64,000 nt of DNA. It comes from JAGNRR01 sp964409905 (lineage in GTDB: Bacteria; Bacteroidota; Bacteroidia; Chitinophagales; Chitinophagaceae). Both the position numbers and the translations under genes were made by a program. The DNA lies in assembly GCA_964409905.1 (NCBI GenBank), contig CAYPET010000010.1:1-64000 (forward strand). Direction: 5' to 3'. Of the stretch, positions 10,280 to 20,140 are shown in pieces; within the stretch, counting starts at the first letter, position 1; the number at the start of each line of letters is the position of its first letter. The notes beneath the pieces are model-generated. The model was not told the origin of the DNA. It saw only the letters and a list, made by a program, of their open reading frames with translations, and made no database searches.

Positions 10280-11647
10280 ATGGCCATTTCACTCAAAACA
10301 TCAAATTCTTATCAAAGAATAATTGCCATTGCTATGCCGATGGCCTTGGCCATAATGATACCACAGCTAAGTATATTAACGAACACCATTTTTTTGGGGA
10401 ACTATGAATCTGCTGACGGTTTAGTACATGGTAAAGACGTATTATCTGTTGCTGGTGTTGCAGGCTTGTATTACTACGTTTTTGCTATAATAACATTTGG
10501 ATTAGGCAGTGGCATCCTCATGTTAATGAGCAGAAAGGCAGGGGAGGACCAATCGGAGGGAGTAGGTTATGTATTTAGTGTAGGTTTTTGGCTGGCCTTG
10601 TTTTTATCCATTGTCTTATTGTTGTTATCGATTTTTCTAGCCACTTTTTTCTTTCAATACGTGTTGCATAATAATGGACTTCAGGTTTTGGCAAAAGACT
10701 ATGCCTTGATTAGGATGTGGGGCTTACCCTTTGTTTGTTTAGCTCATTTAGGCAATATGCTTTTTATTGCCACAAATCGTACTCGACTAATGCTCTTTGG
10801 TACATTGGGCGAAACGATTATTACTATCTTATTGGATTATTGTTTCATTTTTGGGCATTGGGGATTTCCCGAATTAGGAATTATGGGAGCAGCCATTGCA
10901 TCTGTAGTAGCTGAAATTGTTTTTTTTATTATTGTATTTGCCATTATTCATAAAAATCATTATTTCAAACAGTTTCATATCAGACTGTTCAATCGTGTCA
11001 AATTCAAAGACCTTCGAGACTACTTCTTTTTATCAAGTCCGCTCATGATACAGTTTTTTATTAGCATAGGGGCTTGGGAGGTTTTCTTTATTTTTGTTGA
11101 GCACTTAGGTGAGCACGAGTTGGGGGCTTCTCAAATTGTCCGTTCTATTTATGGCATCATGGGTATTGCGGTATGGGCATTGGCTAATACCGCCAATTCT
11201 ATGGTAAGTAATTTATATGGCCAAAAGGAATATGATGCCATTTTGCCATTGCTGAATAAAATTGTACGCATTACCCTGAGTTATGCATTAGTTGTAGTGA
11301 CAATATTGTATATAGTGAAATTGCCACTGATTGCCATGTACACGGCAGATGAAAAGATTAGAGCATTAAGCAGTCCGACAATGAATGTTGTTTTCTTAGC
11401 GTCCTTCATCTTTAGTGCATCCTTAATTTATTTTAATGGAATGCTCGGCCTTGGTAATACGCGCAGAAATTTAGCTTATGAAAGTATCACAATTACTTGC
11501 TACCTATTATATTGTTACATCGTGGTAGAAGTGCTAAGTAGTCCGCTTTGGGTCGCCTGGACATCCGAACTCATTTATTGGCTCGTTATGTTATTGCTAA
11601 GTGGGTTTTATATGAAGTCGAAAAAATGGGTTCCTGAAAAATTATAA
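10280..11647 (+). CDS. MATE family efflux transporter
   Basis: This integral membrane protein of 455 residues has about 12 hydrophobic segments in two halves, as expected for a MATE antiporter that exports organic cations or drugs against Na+ or H+. The N-terminus IAIAMPMALAIMIPQ and the segment LGETIITILLDYCFIFG are typical of the NorM/DinF fold. A polar insert after the first helix, near residues 41-52, is slightly longer than usual. The substrate cannot be told. Its end overlaps the convergent TPR gene by 6 bases. Confidence 0.92.
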   Translation: MAISLKTSNSYQRIIAIAMPMALAIMIPQLSILTNTIFLGNYESADGLVHGKDVLSVAGVAGLYYYVFAIITFGLGSGILMLMSRKAGEDQSEGVGYVFSVGFWLALFLSIVLLLLSIFLATFFFQYVLHNNGLQVLAKDYALIRMWGLPFVCLAHLGNMLFIATNRTRLMLFGTLGETIITILLDYCFIFGHWGFPELGIMGAAIASVVAEIVFFIIVFAIIHKNHYFKQFHIRLFNRVKFKDLRDYFFLSSPLMIQFFISIGAWEVFFIFVEHLGEHELGASQIVRSIYGIMGIAVWALANTANSMVSNLYGQKEYDAILPLLNKIVRITLSYALVVVTILYIVKLPLIAMYTADEKIRALSSPTMNVVFLASFIFSASLIYFNGMLGLGNTRRNLAYESITITCYLLYCYIVVEVLSSPLWVAWTSELIYWLVMLLLSGFYMKSKKWVPEKL

Positions 11648-12388
11648 GCCAGCCAATAATTTCCTCATTTCGGCTTTATGTGCAGTATCATCTTCCATTG
11701 TGTTAGCTAGTTTTAAGCCATTCTCCAATAATCTTTTTGCTGCATCTTTTTTACCAATTTGAATATAACATTTTGCCAAATCAAGGTAGTTTAGGATGTA
11801 CCCCTTATTCAATGATTTTGATTTTTCAAAACATTTAATGGCACGTTGTATATCACCATCAGGCAAGCCACCAAATAATACATTGGCCGCTGCTTTTTCA
11901 GCAAAGTTTAAGTTGGATACTGCATAATTCCATTTGCCTAGCACATTCCAAGCCTGCTCATTTGATGGTTCATATTTAATGGCTAAATCAGCATGTTTTT
12001 TTATATCTCTAGAGGCGGCAACCTTTTCTTTTGATCCGGATATTAAGGCCATTCGCCCCATGGCTACAGCCATTACATAATTATTAAAACTGCTGGCTGA
12101 GTTAAGTTTTAATGCGCGCAAAGCATGTACTTTGGCTGCTACAAAGTATTTCTTTTGCGTTTCTTTTGATGATTGTCTATTGCCGATGCGCGAGTACATC
12201 AGGCTAGCTCCGGCATATGCAGCATCATTATCCTTATCCAAATCAATGGCCTTTTTAAAATGTTCCAAGGCCTGTTTTTCATTTAGGGCGGCCATGGCAT
12301 CCATACCTTTTTTTACAAAATCATTCGCTGACTGACTGTAGGCATGAATAGAACAGAATAACAAGATAAAAAGCAGAAGTTGTTTCAT
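11642..12388 (-). CDS. Exported TPR protein
   Basis: A Sec signal peptide (residues 1-19, ending AYSQ) precedes tetratricopeptide repeats, for example NDAAYAGASLMYSRIG and NLDLAKCYIQIGKKDAAKRLLENGL-like helices. The protein is likely periplasmic and scaffolding in nature. It lies 45 bases downstream of the type-B-sorted propeller gene on the same strand and may be co-transcribed. I do not recognise a specific function. Confidence 0.75.
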   Translation of the reverse strand: MKQLLLFILLFCSIHAYSQSANDFVKKGMDAMAALNEKQALEHFKKAIDLDKDNDAAYAGASLMYSRIGNRQSSKETQKKYFVAAKVHALRALKLNSASSFNNYVMAVAMGRMALISGSKEKVAASRDIKKHADLAIKYEPSNEQAWNVLGKWNYAVSNLNFAEKAAANVLFGGLPDGDIQRAIKCFEKSKSLNKGYILNYLDLAKCYIQIGKKDAAKRLLENGLKLANTMEDDTAHKAEMRKLLAGL

Positions 12389-12433
12389 GATACTGATTTT
12401 TTTAAATTTTTTGATCCAAAAAGGGAGTTATGG

Positions 12434-14476
12434 TTATCTCACCAAAAAAACATTGCCCTGTTTTTGAATACGCTTGCCATTTTCACATATACCATCTACC
12501 ATCCACACATAAGTGCCCGAAGGTGCAGGAATGTTTTCTTGATTGCCATCCCATGCAATTTCAGGATTTGTTGTTTCGAAAATCAAATTTCCCCAGCGAT
12601 TAAATATCCGGAAATACTTCAACTCCTTAATGCGGTTGTTCATAATGCCGAATCTTCTATTGTAAAATACATCGCTAACTGGGTTGAATGCATTGGGCAA
12701 GTTTATGTCAGAACACTCATTAAACACATAGACACTGTCGCGAGCGATACAACCTGTAGAGTCATTTTTTACCTCAAGTGTATAGAATTGGGTCACTTTT
12801 GGATCACATCGTGGATTAGCTATTGTTGCATTGTCAAGATAAATACTTGGTGACCAGGTATAAGAATATTCCTGACCGTAAGAGATTCTTGGACCTCCCA
12901 AGGTTGTATAGGCACCATCTGCTACAAACCGATCTTCACCCGCATCGGCGTCAACTTGACTTACTGTAACGGTTACACTGGTATCTACCACGCAACCGCC
13001 ACTGGCAAAAATCAATTGTATATCATACTTAAAATTTTCAATCGGGTAAAGTACTACAGTTTGTGTATCACCAGATGGAGGAATCATGTTATAATTTGGT
13101 GTCCATTGTATGCTATTTAAGCCAGAACCATTAGCCGTGATCTGAATAGTATCACCTTTGCAAATCAGTGTATCCGGGTGGATTGCTAAAAATGGTGTAT
13201 TAATTACTGTTATCAATTTACAGTCTACTTGCATTGTAGGCAATCCCTCATCAGTGACAAGGTACACGTTGTAACGCCCTGGGGTGCCATAGGTGATGGG
13301 TGGTGGGGTTCTAAAATTTGAAGATTTGATATCTGGCACAAGGCAGCTATTAAACTCAATACGGGAAAGAGAGCTACTACCGTTGTTGGCTGTAAAAGCA
13401 AAGATGTTATCTCTACTTCTTTTGAAATGAGTCAAATATATTGGAGCATCAAAGCCGCCAAAATTTCCTAAGTCTACTGCTGTAGGAGTACTTGTAAGAG
13501 TGCCAGGGAATGTAAGTCTAACAACATTGTTCGAGTTTTCGTTAGTAACAAAGCCATACCAGTTGTCGCAGTCACGAATGATGCTAATGTCACGTGGCGA
13601 GGTGAGTGTATTGGAGAAATTGCCTAAGTTAGTGGCAGTAGGGGCTGGGTTCAATAAAGATGTACCAAAGTCAAGGCGAATTATGGAAGAGGTAATTGCA
13701 TTCACTACGAATAAATGCCAATTCGCACCATCTTTAGCTGGCCAGAATCCGGTAGGGAAGCCAAGTAAACCAAGTCCGGGACCAGGATTACCCACATTAA
13801 CAACAGAAGGAATATTGCTTAGGTTGGCACCGAATTCAAATCGTAATAAATTCCCAGTAAAGCCTGAGTTAGTAAAGCCATAGTAATTACCTGCTTCTTC
13901 GAAGATGTACATATCCTGTGGGTTAATCATTAGTCCGCCCAAGTTGCCAAGGTCGGTAGCCGTAGGTGCACCTGACAAGCCGGATCCAAAGTCGAAACGT
14001 ACAAGTTGCGAATTTACGGGACCATTGCCCGCAGCCAAAAATGCGTGCCATCCATCGCCATCTTCGGCAAACCAGAGTCCCTTAGAATTCGTGCTTATCA
14101 ATCCACCAAAATCTCCTAGGTTAGTGGCAATGGGGGCATTCGCCAAGGATGTTCCAAAATCATATCGAATCACCTCACGTGTGGCCACATCACTGTTAAC
14201 TACAAAAATGTAGTGCGTGTTAGTATTTGTGTCAACAACCATGGCAATTGAACGTGGTGCATCCAGGCCAGTACCGGCAGCAATGCTACTCCCCTGTGGA
14301 GAATTATTTAGGTATGCCGAGCAAAAGCCCCAGTAGTAAGAACTTGCGTTGCTGTTGGTTGTCGTCAACTGAAGCGGAGTATTGACACAAACAGTATCAA
14401 AGCCTTGAATCATTTGTGCTGATAACATCTGTGCCGATAGTATAAGTAGGACGAATACTGCTAAAATTTTTCTCAT
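12434..14476 (-). CDS. Secreted beta-propeller protein with T9SS type B sorting domain
   Basis: A signal peptide MRKILAVFVLLILSAQ starts at 14476; an ATG at 14527 is in frame but only adds 17 polar residues before it. About six degenerate propeller repeats follow, each with FDFGxxLxxxPTATxLGNxGG and a W-H/Y-G/F-F strand. Then come Ig/PKD-like segments (VCNT and CKGDTIQITANGSG) and the C-terminal gliding-motility-associated domain (NAFNPVSDVFYNRRF to the end; IFNRWGNLIFE, WDG, PSGTYVW). This domain directs secretion through the type IX system and surface retention. The substrate of the propeller is unknown. Confidence 0.88.
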   Translation of the reverse strand: MRKILAVFVLLILSAQMLSAQMIQGFDTVCVNTPLQLTTTNSNASSYYWGFCSAYLNNSPQGSSIAAGTGLDAPRSIAMVVDTNTNTHYIFVVNSDVATREVIRYDFGTSLANAPIATNLGDFGGLISTNSKGLWFAEDGDGWHAFLAAGNGPVNSQLVRFDFGSGLSGAPTATDLGNLGGLMINPQDMYIFEEAGNYYGFTNSGFTGNLLRFEFGANLSNIPSVVNVGNPGPGLGLLGFPTGFWPAKDGANWHLFVVNAITSSIIRLDFGTSLLNPAPTATNLGNFSNTLTSPRDISIIRDCDNWYGFVTNENSNNVVRLTFPGTLTSTPTAVDLGNFGGFDAPIYLTHFKRSRDNIFAFTANNGSSSLSRIEFNSCLVPDIKSSNFRTPPPITYGTPGRYNVYLVTDEGLPTMQVDCKLITVINTPFLAIHPDTLICKGDTIQITANGSGLNSIQWTPNYNMIPPSGDTQTVVLYPIENFKYDIQLIFASGGCVVDTSVTVTVSQVDADAGEDRFVADGAYTTLGGPRISYGQEYSYTWSPSIYLDNATIANPRCDPKVTQFYTLEVKNDSTGCIARDSVYVFNECSDINLPNAFNPVSDVFYNRRFGIMNNRIKELKYFRIFNRWGNLIFETTNPEIAWDGNQENIPAPSGTYVWMVDGICENGKRIQKQGNVFLVR

Positions 14477-14557
14477 AGTTTGGGGACTCTTATCCTTGTT
14501 CAATTTGCTAAGATAGTTCATTGACATAAATAGTAAAAATAGCCTTTTGAATGCTTT

Positions 14558-15778
14558 TTAATCTAAAAATGCATGCTTTTTTATGAAGAGGATGATTTCA
14601 GCACTAACATTTGAATGGCGTTTAAAAAAATACTCGTTTGCTGAAAATATTGGAGCCGGCAGATTGAGTATTTTTGGTAACACTGAGGCCGCTTCGATTG
14701 AGTTTGTAATGGACTGCACTAAACCAAGCGATATGAGCGATCGAGCCTCCGCAAACCGTTCATGATTTGGACCAATGATAATGGGTTTGTTGTATACAGC
14801 TGCCTCTAAAATGTTATGAATCCCTTTGCCAAAACCGCCTCCAATGTACGTGATGGTTGCAAATCGGTACATTTTTGATAATTGACCTATGGTGTTCAGG
14901 AATAATATTTTGACGGTCGGATCAATACGTTTTTCAGAATAATACGCTGATTTATAAGCGCCAAATGCGGCATATTCGAATTTGTCAATTTCATGAGGGG
15001 CTAGAATCACCTTGAAATTTGACGGCAAATTGTCTATAATATTCATCACAGTCTCCACATCACTTCCCCAAATGCTACCAGCTATAAATACATTGTGATT
15101 TGCGATAAATTCTTCTACAGTTGAGTCTTTATAATCTGTGTTTTTTAGTTCAATCACTCTTTCAAAGCGGGTGTCACCGGTTACCAAAACATTTTTCAGA
15201 CCAATTCCGTGCAATAATCTTTTGCTTTCCTCATCTTGAACAAAAAAATAGGAGACCTGGCGCAGTGCTTTTCTGAAAAATGTGCCATATGCTTTAAAAA
15301 AGAATAATTTTTTCCAAAAAATAGCACTGACCAATAATAAAGGTGTTTGTGATGTTGAGAGTTGATGAAAATAATAATGCCAAATTTCATACTTGACAAA
15401 AATGGCAAGCTTGGGCTGAAGTATGGATATCCAGCGTTTTGCGTTTGCTGATGTATCTATAGGGAGATAAATAATGGATAGGTCTTTTCGTCGTTTTTTA
15501 GCATACTCATATCCCGAAGGACTAAAGAACGAAACCAGAATTTTATAATTCGGATAATCAATTATCAGCTTATCAATTAAGGGAATCCCTTGTTCGAATT
15601 CGCCAACCGAGGCACAATGCACCCAAATGTTTTTTTTGTTTTCAGAGGCGAATTGTGCCAGTTCCTGAAATGTTGATTTTCTGCCATCAAGCCACTTCTT
15701 GGCTTTCGGGTTTGCTCGCGATGCAAGCCAAATGGCAATTTTGAAAAGCTGGATAAATATATCATACAAAATACGCAT
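14558..15778 (-). CDS. waaA: 3-deoxy-D-manno-octulosonic acid transferase
   Basis: WaaA (KdtA, GT30) transfers KDO from CMP-KDO to lipid IVA at the inner membrane. The sequence shows an N-terminal membrane-associated helix, the WVHCASVGEFEQGIPLI region holding the catalytic Glu, and the GT-B C-terminal motif IGGGFGKGIHNILEAAVYNKPI that binds the nucleotide sugar. The length of 406 residues is normal. It lies 4 bases after the barrel gene and is probably translated from the same message. KdsA, which supplies KDO-8-phosphate, is encoded at 61917-62729. Confidence 0.95.
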   Translation of the reverse strand: MRILYDIFIQLFKIAIWLASRANPKAKKWLDGRKSTFQELAQFASENKKNIWVHCASVGEFEQGIPLIDKLIIDYPNYKILVSFFSPSGYEYAKKRRKDLSIIYLPIDTSANAKRWISILQPKLAIFVKYEIWHYYFHQLSTSQTPLLLVSAIFWKKLFFFKAYGTFFRKALRQVSYFFVQDEESKRLLHGIGLKNVLVTGDTRFERVIELKNTDYKDSTVEEFIANHNVFIAGSIWGSDVETVMNIIDNLPSNFKVILAPHEIDKFEYAAFGAYKSAYYSEKRIDPTVKILFLNTIGQLSKMYRFATITYIGGGFGKGIHNILEAAVYNKPIIIGPNHERFAEARSLISLGLVQSITNSIEAASVLPKILNLPAPIFSANEYFFKRHSNVSAEIILFIKKHAFLD

Positions 15779-15782
15779 GAGG

Positions 15783-16538
15783 CTAATAATAGGTTTCCTC
15801 AGTTATTTTTCGATATAATGGAATTATCCAGGCAGCAGATAGGCCAATGAGAATATCGGTTCTTTTCATATTGCCAGGTTGGTTTACATCAAAGAGGTAA
15901 TCACGTCGACCTTGATTAAAACCAACAATTCCATCAATCCCAACAACATAATTAATTAACTTGTTGGGTGAATAATGCGTATATCCTACAAATTGTTTGA
16001 CGTACATGCCATTGGTAAGCCTGTCATATCCTTTCCGATATTCATTTTTTAAGGCTCCCAAATTATTGTCTCGATCAAATAAATTGATTTTGTATTGCAT
16101 AAAGCCAACGCCTGTTTGTACACTAAGTCCACTGTTGGGTATTTTGTTCCATACGGGAAGTATCTTCCCAACTTGTATGCCCGTCATGTAACCTCTTTGG
16201 AAAATACCCACGTTTAATACCTCACCAAATTCATTAATAATTCCACCATTATCAGTGTAGAGGTTCTCAAGTAAGCCGGTCTCTTTGACTTTGCCTCCAA
16301 CTATAAAGCTGTGCTCTATACCAAAAACCCAGTTTTTGTCTGTTTTATATTTTAAACCAAACCCCAATCTGAAACTATTGCCAAATCTAGTGGCCATGTC
16401 GGCAAAGGGGACATCATAAGCACCTTTCAACTCCACATTCCAAATATTCTTATTGCCCGCATCCTTTTTTTTATCCGTTTGTGCGGATATAAAACAGGGA
16501 GTGGCCACAAAAAGTAACAATAGAACTCTCAATCGCAT
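15783..16538 (-). CDS. Predicted outer-membrane beta-barrel protein
   Basis: A signal peptide (residues 1-19, ending FISAQ) precedes alternating amphipathic strands such as FGLKYKTDKNWVFGIEHSF and GLSVQTGVGFMQYKINLF, and the protein ends in TYY, an aromatic end typical of barrel proteins. I recognise no named family. Its position immediately before waaA suggests a link to the outer membrane, but this is inference. Confidence 0.65.
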   Translation of the reverse strand: MRLRVLLLLFVATPCFISAQTDKKKDAGNKNIWNVELKGAYDVPFADMATRFGNSFRLGFGLKYKTDKNWVFGIEHSFIVGGKVKETGLLENLYTDNGGIINEFGEVLNVGIFQRGYMTGIQVGKILPVWNKIPNSGLSVQTGVGFMQYKINLFDRDNNLGALKNEYRKGYDRLTNGMYVKQFVGYTHYSPNKLINYVVGIDGIVGFNQGRRDYLFDVNQPGNMKRTDILIGLSAAWIIPLYRKITEETYY

Positions 16539-16593
16539 CGGGTAAAGTTACAAAGTGTTATTACCAAAAAACGTAATCTATTATTGAAAATTG

Positions 16594-16601
16594 TACTTTT
16601 G
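16594..16601 (+). promoter_or_regulatory. Bacteroidota -7 element of the nucleotide-sugar operon
   Basis: TACTTTTG matches TAnnTTTG and lies 26 bases before the ATG at 16628. No clear -33 TTG was found at the usual distance. Confidence 0.65.
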
Positions 16602-16627
16602 CGACCATTACAAAAATTAAAGAAAGA

Positions 16628-17761
16628 ATGGATAACATTCAAATGGTAGATCTCAAAACGCAGTACCAAAAAATAAAAAATGCAGTGGATACTGCCATAC
16701 ACGAAGTAATTGATTCAACAGCATTCATCAATGGACCGGCGGTAAAACACTTTGCTGATGAACTGCAAGATTACTTAAATGTTCAACATGTTATCCCATG
16801 TGCCAACGGTACCGATGCCTTACAAATTGCCCTCATGGCCCTTGGCCTAAAGCCTGGCGATGAAGTCATTACACCTTCCTTTACCTACATCGCTACTGTA
16901 GAGGTGGTAGGCCTCTTACAACTTAAACCCGTGTTTTGTGAGGTAGATAAAGAGACTTTTTGTATGGATCCAAAACACTTGGAAACATTAATATCTCCAA
17001 ACACCAAAGCTATTGTACCCGTACATTTATACGGACAAAGTGCGCCAATGGATGAAATTCTGGCCATTGCCGCAAAACATAATATTCCGGTCATTGAGGA
17101 TAATGCTCAAGCCATTGGCGGATACTATACCCATGCAGATGGCAAAAGAAGAGCCAACGGAACTATGGGAACCATTGGCACAACATCCTTTTTCCCTTCG
17201 AAAAATTTGGGTTGTTATGGCGATGGTGGTGCGATTTTTACAAATGATGATGAGCTGTATTCAAAAATTAATATGATAGCAAATCATGGTCAAAGTAAAA
17301 GATATGTGCATGACCTTGTAGGGTGTAATTCAAGATTAGACAGCATTCAGGCAGCTATCTTGCGGGTGAAGCTAAAAGAGTTGGATAACTATTGTGCTGC
17401 AAGAAGAAAAGTGGCCGATACTTATGATGCCGCATTTGCCAACAACGATCGGATTTCAACACCGGCTCGTCGTGAAAACAGTTATCACGTTTTTCATCAG
17501 TATACCCTTATTCTACATGACGTTGACAGAGATGAAGTAGTAAACAAACTGGCTGAAAAAGGCATACCGGCTATGATTTATTATCCAATACCTGCCCATC
17601 GGCAAAAAATGTTCGCGGCATTTGGCGGGGCAGAAGCTGAGCTGCCGGTAACTGATTGGCTCACCGATCGCGTAATATCCTTGCCAATTCATACCGAAAT
17701 GAAGGATGAAGTGCAGGAGTATATTATTCAAAACTTTTTAGAAATAGTAAATAATTTATAA
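16628..17761 (+). CDS. DegT/DnrJ/EryC1/StrS sugar aminotransferase
   Basis: This PLP-dependent enzyme transfers an amino group to a keto-sugar nucleotide. The PLP-binding Lys is K192 in FFPSKNLGCYGDGG, and ANGTDALQIAL and HQYTL match the family. Length 377 fits WbpE/WecE-type members. It starts an operon with UDP-glucose dehydrogenase (2-base gap) and UDP-xylose synthase, so the substrate is likely a UDP-sugar. I cannot choose between WbpE-like (3-keto) and other activities; ArnB is less likely, because no ArnA-type decarboxylase is present. Confidence 0.88.
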   Translation: MDNIQMVDLKTQYQKIKNAVDTAIHEVIDSTAFINGPAVKHFADELQDYLNVQHVIPCANGTDALQIALMALGLKPGDEVITPSFTYIATVEVVGLLQLKPVFCEVDKETFCMDPKHLETLISPNTKAIVPVHLYGQSAPMDEILAIAAKHNIPVIEDNAQAIGGYYTHADGKRRANGTMGTIGTTSFFPSKNLGCYGDGGAIFTNDDELYSKINMIANHGQSKRYVHDLVGCNSRLDSIQAAILRVKLKELDNYCAARRKVADTYDAAFANNDRISTPARRENSYHVFHQYTLILHDVDRDEVVNKLAEKGIPAMIYYPIPAHRQKMFAAFGGAEAELPVTDWLTDRVISLPIHTEMKDEVQEYIIQNFLEIVNNL

Positions 17762-17763
17762 GA

Positions 17764-19107
17764 ATGAAAATTGCAGTAATTGGTACAGGATACGTAGGCT
17801 TGGTTAGTGGCACTTGCTTTGCAGAAAGTGGCAATCAAGTAATTTGTGTTGATATTGACCAGCATAAAGTAGAACGGTTGAATAATGGGGAAATGGTGAT
17901 TTACGAGCCTGGGTTGGAAGTATTGTTTGATCGCAATCGCAAAGCCGAACGGTTACAGTTTACCACTAATCTGCAAGATGCTATCCTTAAAAGTGATTTA
18001 ATCTTTCTGGCCCTACCGACCCCTCCGGGTTCTGATGGAAGTGCTGACTTAGGCTTTGTGCTGGGTGTGGCAGAGGAGATTGGCAACATCTTGAACGAAC
18101 ATCCTGCGTACAAAGTCATTATTAATAAAAGTACAGTTCCTGTGGGCACTGCTGAGTTAGTTCATGAAAAAATTGCAGCCAACTATTCAGGCGAATTTGA
18201 TGTAGTTAGCAATCCTGAATTCTTACGCGAAGGTGTTGCCGTAGAGGATTTTATGAAACCTGATCGCGTTGTCGTAGGCACGCGCAGTGAACGTGCCAAG
18301 GGGCTTATGGAACAATTATACAAACCATTTGTTCGTCAAGGCAATCCGGTATATTTTATGGACGAGCGCAGCGCTGAGCTTACAAAATATGCAGCAAATT
18401 CCTACCTCGCAACACGTATCACTTTTATGAATGAATTGGCCAATATCTGCGAAAAAGTTGGAGCGGACGTTGAAGTGGTACGAGTAGGTATGGGTAGTGA
18501 TACCAGAATAGGTAAGCGATTCTTATTTCCCGGTATTGGTTATGGCGGTAGCTGTTTTCCAAAGGATGTGCAGGCATTGGCAAAAACAAGTCATCAGTAT
18601 GGCTATGATTTTAAAATACTCGAGTCTGTCATGGCAGTGAATAACGCACAGAAGTTGGTGATACTGGACAAAATGAGCAAGTACTTCAACCATGATCTAG
18701 AAAATAAAACCATAGCAATTTGGGGTCTTTCTTTTAAGCCGAATACGGATGATATTCGCGAAGCTCCTTCGCTGTATGTAATTGAGGCATTACTGAAGGC
18801 TGGAGCAAAAATTAACGCCTTTGACCCCGAGGCTAATGAAAATGTTAGAGTCCATTTTGAAAAAAATATGCCAACTCATTTACCACAAATGAACTTTTTC
18901 GAGAATGCTTATGATGCCTTACAAGATGCAGATAGTTTGGCTATTCTCACAGAATGGAGCATTTTTAGAACTCCTGATTTTGAGCGTATGAAAACCTTGC
19001 TACGCAAGCCTGTTATTTTTGATGGGCGCAATTTGTACGAACTTAGTACAATGTCTGGACAAGGATTCTATTATAACTCAATCGGACGTGCTGTAGTGGC
19101 CATGTAA
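17764..19107 (+). CDS. ugd: UDP-glucose 6-dehydrogenase
   Basis: The enzyme oxidises UDP-glucose twice with NAD+ to UDP-glucuronate. The N-terminal Rossmann motif is IGTGYVGLVSG, the catalytic Cys is C264 in GYGGSCFPKD, and the C-terminal domain begins IAIWGLSFKPNTDDIREAPS. The length of 447 is typical. Its product is the substrate of the UDP-xylose synthase encoded next. Confidence 0.94.
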   Translation: MKIAVIGTGYVGLVSGTCFAESGNQVICVDIDQHKVERLNNGEMVIYEPGLEVLFDRNRKAERLQFTTNLQDAILKSDLIFLALPTPPGSDGSADLGFVLGVAEEIGNILNEHPAYKVIINKSTVPVGTAELVHEKIAANYSGEFDVVSNPEFLREGVAVEDFMKPDRVVVGTRSERAKGLMEQLYKPFVRQGNPVYFMDERSAELTKYAANSYLATRITFMNELANICEKVGADVEVVRVGMGSDTRIGKRFLFPGIGYGGSCFPKDVQALAKTSHQYGYDFKILESVMAVNNAQKLVILDKMSKYFNHDLENKTIAIWGLSFKPNTDDIREAPSLYVIEALLKAGAKINAFDPEANENVRVHFEKNMPTHLPQMNFFENAYDALQDADSLAILTEWSIFRTPDFERMKTLLRKPVIFDGRNLYELSTMSGQGFYYNSIGRAVVAM

Positions 19108-19171
19108 GCTAGCTGTTTCTTTAAATTTTAATTATACCTCAATCAATCTCAATATTTTAACTCACTAGTTT

Positions 19172-20110
19172 ATGAAAACGATATTAATAACAGGCGGTGC
19201 TGGTTTTTTAGGTTCTCATTTGTGCGATCGCTTTATCCGGGAAGGATACCGTGTATTGGCTATGGATAACCTTATTACCGGCTCATTAAAAAATATCGAG
19301 CACTTGATGGCCAATGAGCACTTTGTTTTTTACCATCATGATGTTTCCAAATTTGTTCATGTGCCCGATGAGCTTGACTATATTTTACATTTTGCTTCGC
19401 CAGCCAGCCCGATAGATTATCTAAAAATGCCTATACAAACATTAAAAGTGGGCTCATTGGGTACGCATAATTTGTTAGGCTTGGCCAAAAATAAAAAAGC
19501 GCGATTACTAATTGCCTCAACTTCCGAAGTGTATGGCGACCCTTTGGTGCATCCACAAAACGAGGATTATTGGGGCAATGTTAATCCGATAGGCCCAAGA
19601 GGGGTGTATGATGAGGCAAAACGATTTCAAGAAGCCATAACCATGGCATATCACAATTTTCATGGCTTAGAAACTCGCATTGTACGAATATTCAATACTT
19701 ATGGAGAAAGAATGCGGCTAAATGATGGCCGCGCCTTGCCGGCTTTTATGAGTCAGGCTTTAAAAGGGGAGGACGTTACCGTATTTGGTGATGGCTCACA
19801 AACGCGCTCTTTTTGTTATGTTGAAGATTTAGTAGAAGGTATTTATCGCCTGTTATTAAGCGATTATCACATGCCCGTTAATATTGGTAATCCTAGTGAA
19901 ATTAGCTTGTTGGATTTTGCGCAAGAAATTATTCAATTAACAGGCTCAACATCCAAAATTGTTTTTAAGGAACTTCCAAAAGATGACCCAAAACAACGAC
20001 AGCCAGATATTACTCGGGCTAAAGAAATCCTTTCTTGGGAGCCAACAGTGCCACGCAGCGAGGGCCTTAAGAAAACGCTAGATTACTTCCGGATGGAATT
20101 AGGTCTGTAA
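19172..20110 (+). CDS. UDP-glucuronate decarboxylase (UDP-xylose synthase)
   Basis: This short-chain dehydrogenase/reductase has GGAGFLGSHL at the N-terminus and the catalytic Y146-xxx-K150 in GVYDEAKRFQEA. The strings HFASPASPIDYLKMPIQT and STSEVYGDP are hallmarks of UXS enzymes, which convert UDP-glucuronate to UDP-xylose with NAD+. At 312 residues it is the usual bacterial length. With ugd directly upstream the pair makes UDP-xylose for a glycan that is not encoded in this window. Confidence 0.9.
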   Translation: MKTILITGGAGFLGSHLCDRFIREGYRVLAMDNLITGSLKNIEHLMANEHFVFYHHDVSKFVHVPDELDYILHFASPASPIDYLKMPIQTLKVGSLGTHNLLGLAKNKKARLLIASTSEVYGDPLVHPQNEDYWGNVNPIGPRGVYDEAKRFQEAITMAYHNFHGLETRIVRIFNTYGERMRLNDGRALPAFMSQALKGEDVTVFGDGSQTRSFCYVEDLVEGIYRLLLSDYHMPVNIGNPSEISLLDFAQEIIQLTGSTSKIVFKELPKDDPKQRQPDITRAKEILSWEPTVPRSEGLKKTLDYFRMELGL

Positions 20111-20140
20111 GAAAAAAATCATTTCGTACATTTAGTATCT

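Noticed and set aside
16628..17761. Calling the aminotransferase ArnB
   Set aside because: ArnB pairs with ArnA; here UGD and UXS follow, and the sequence does not show ArnB-specific context.
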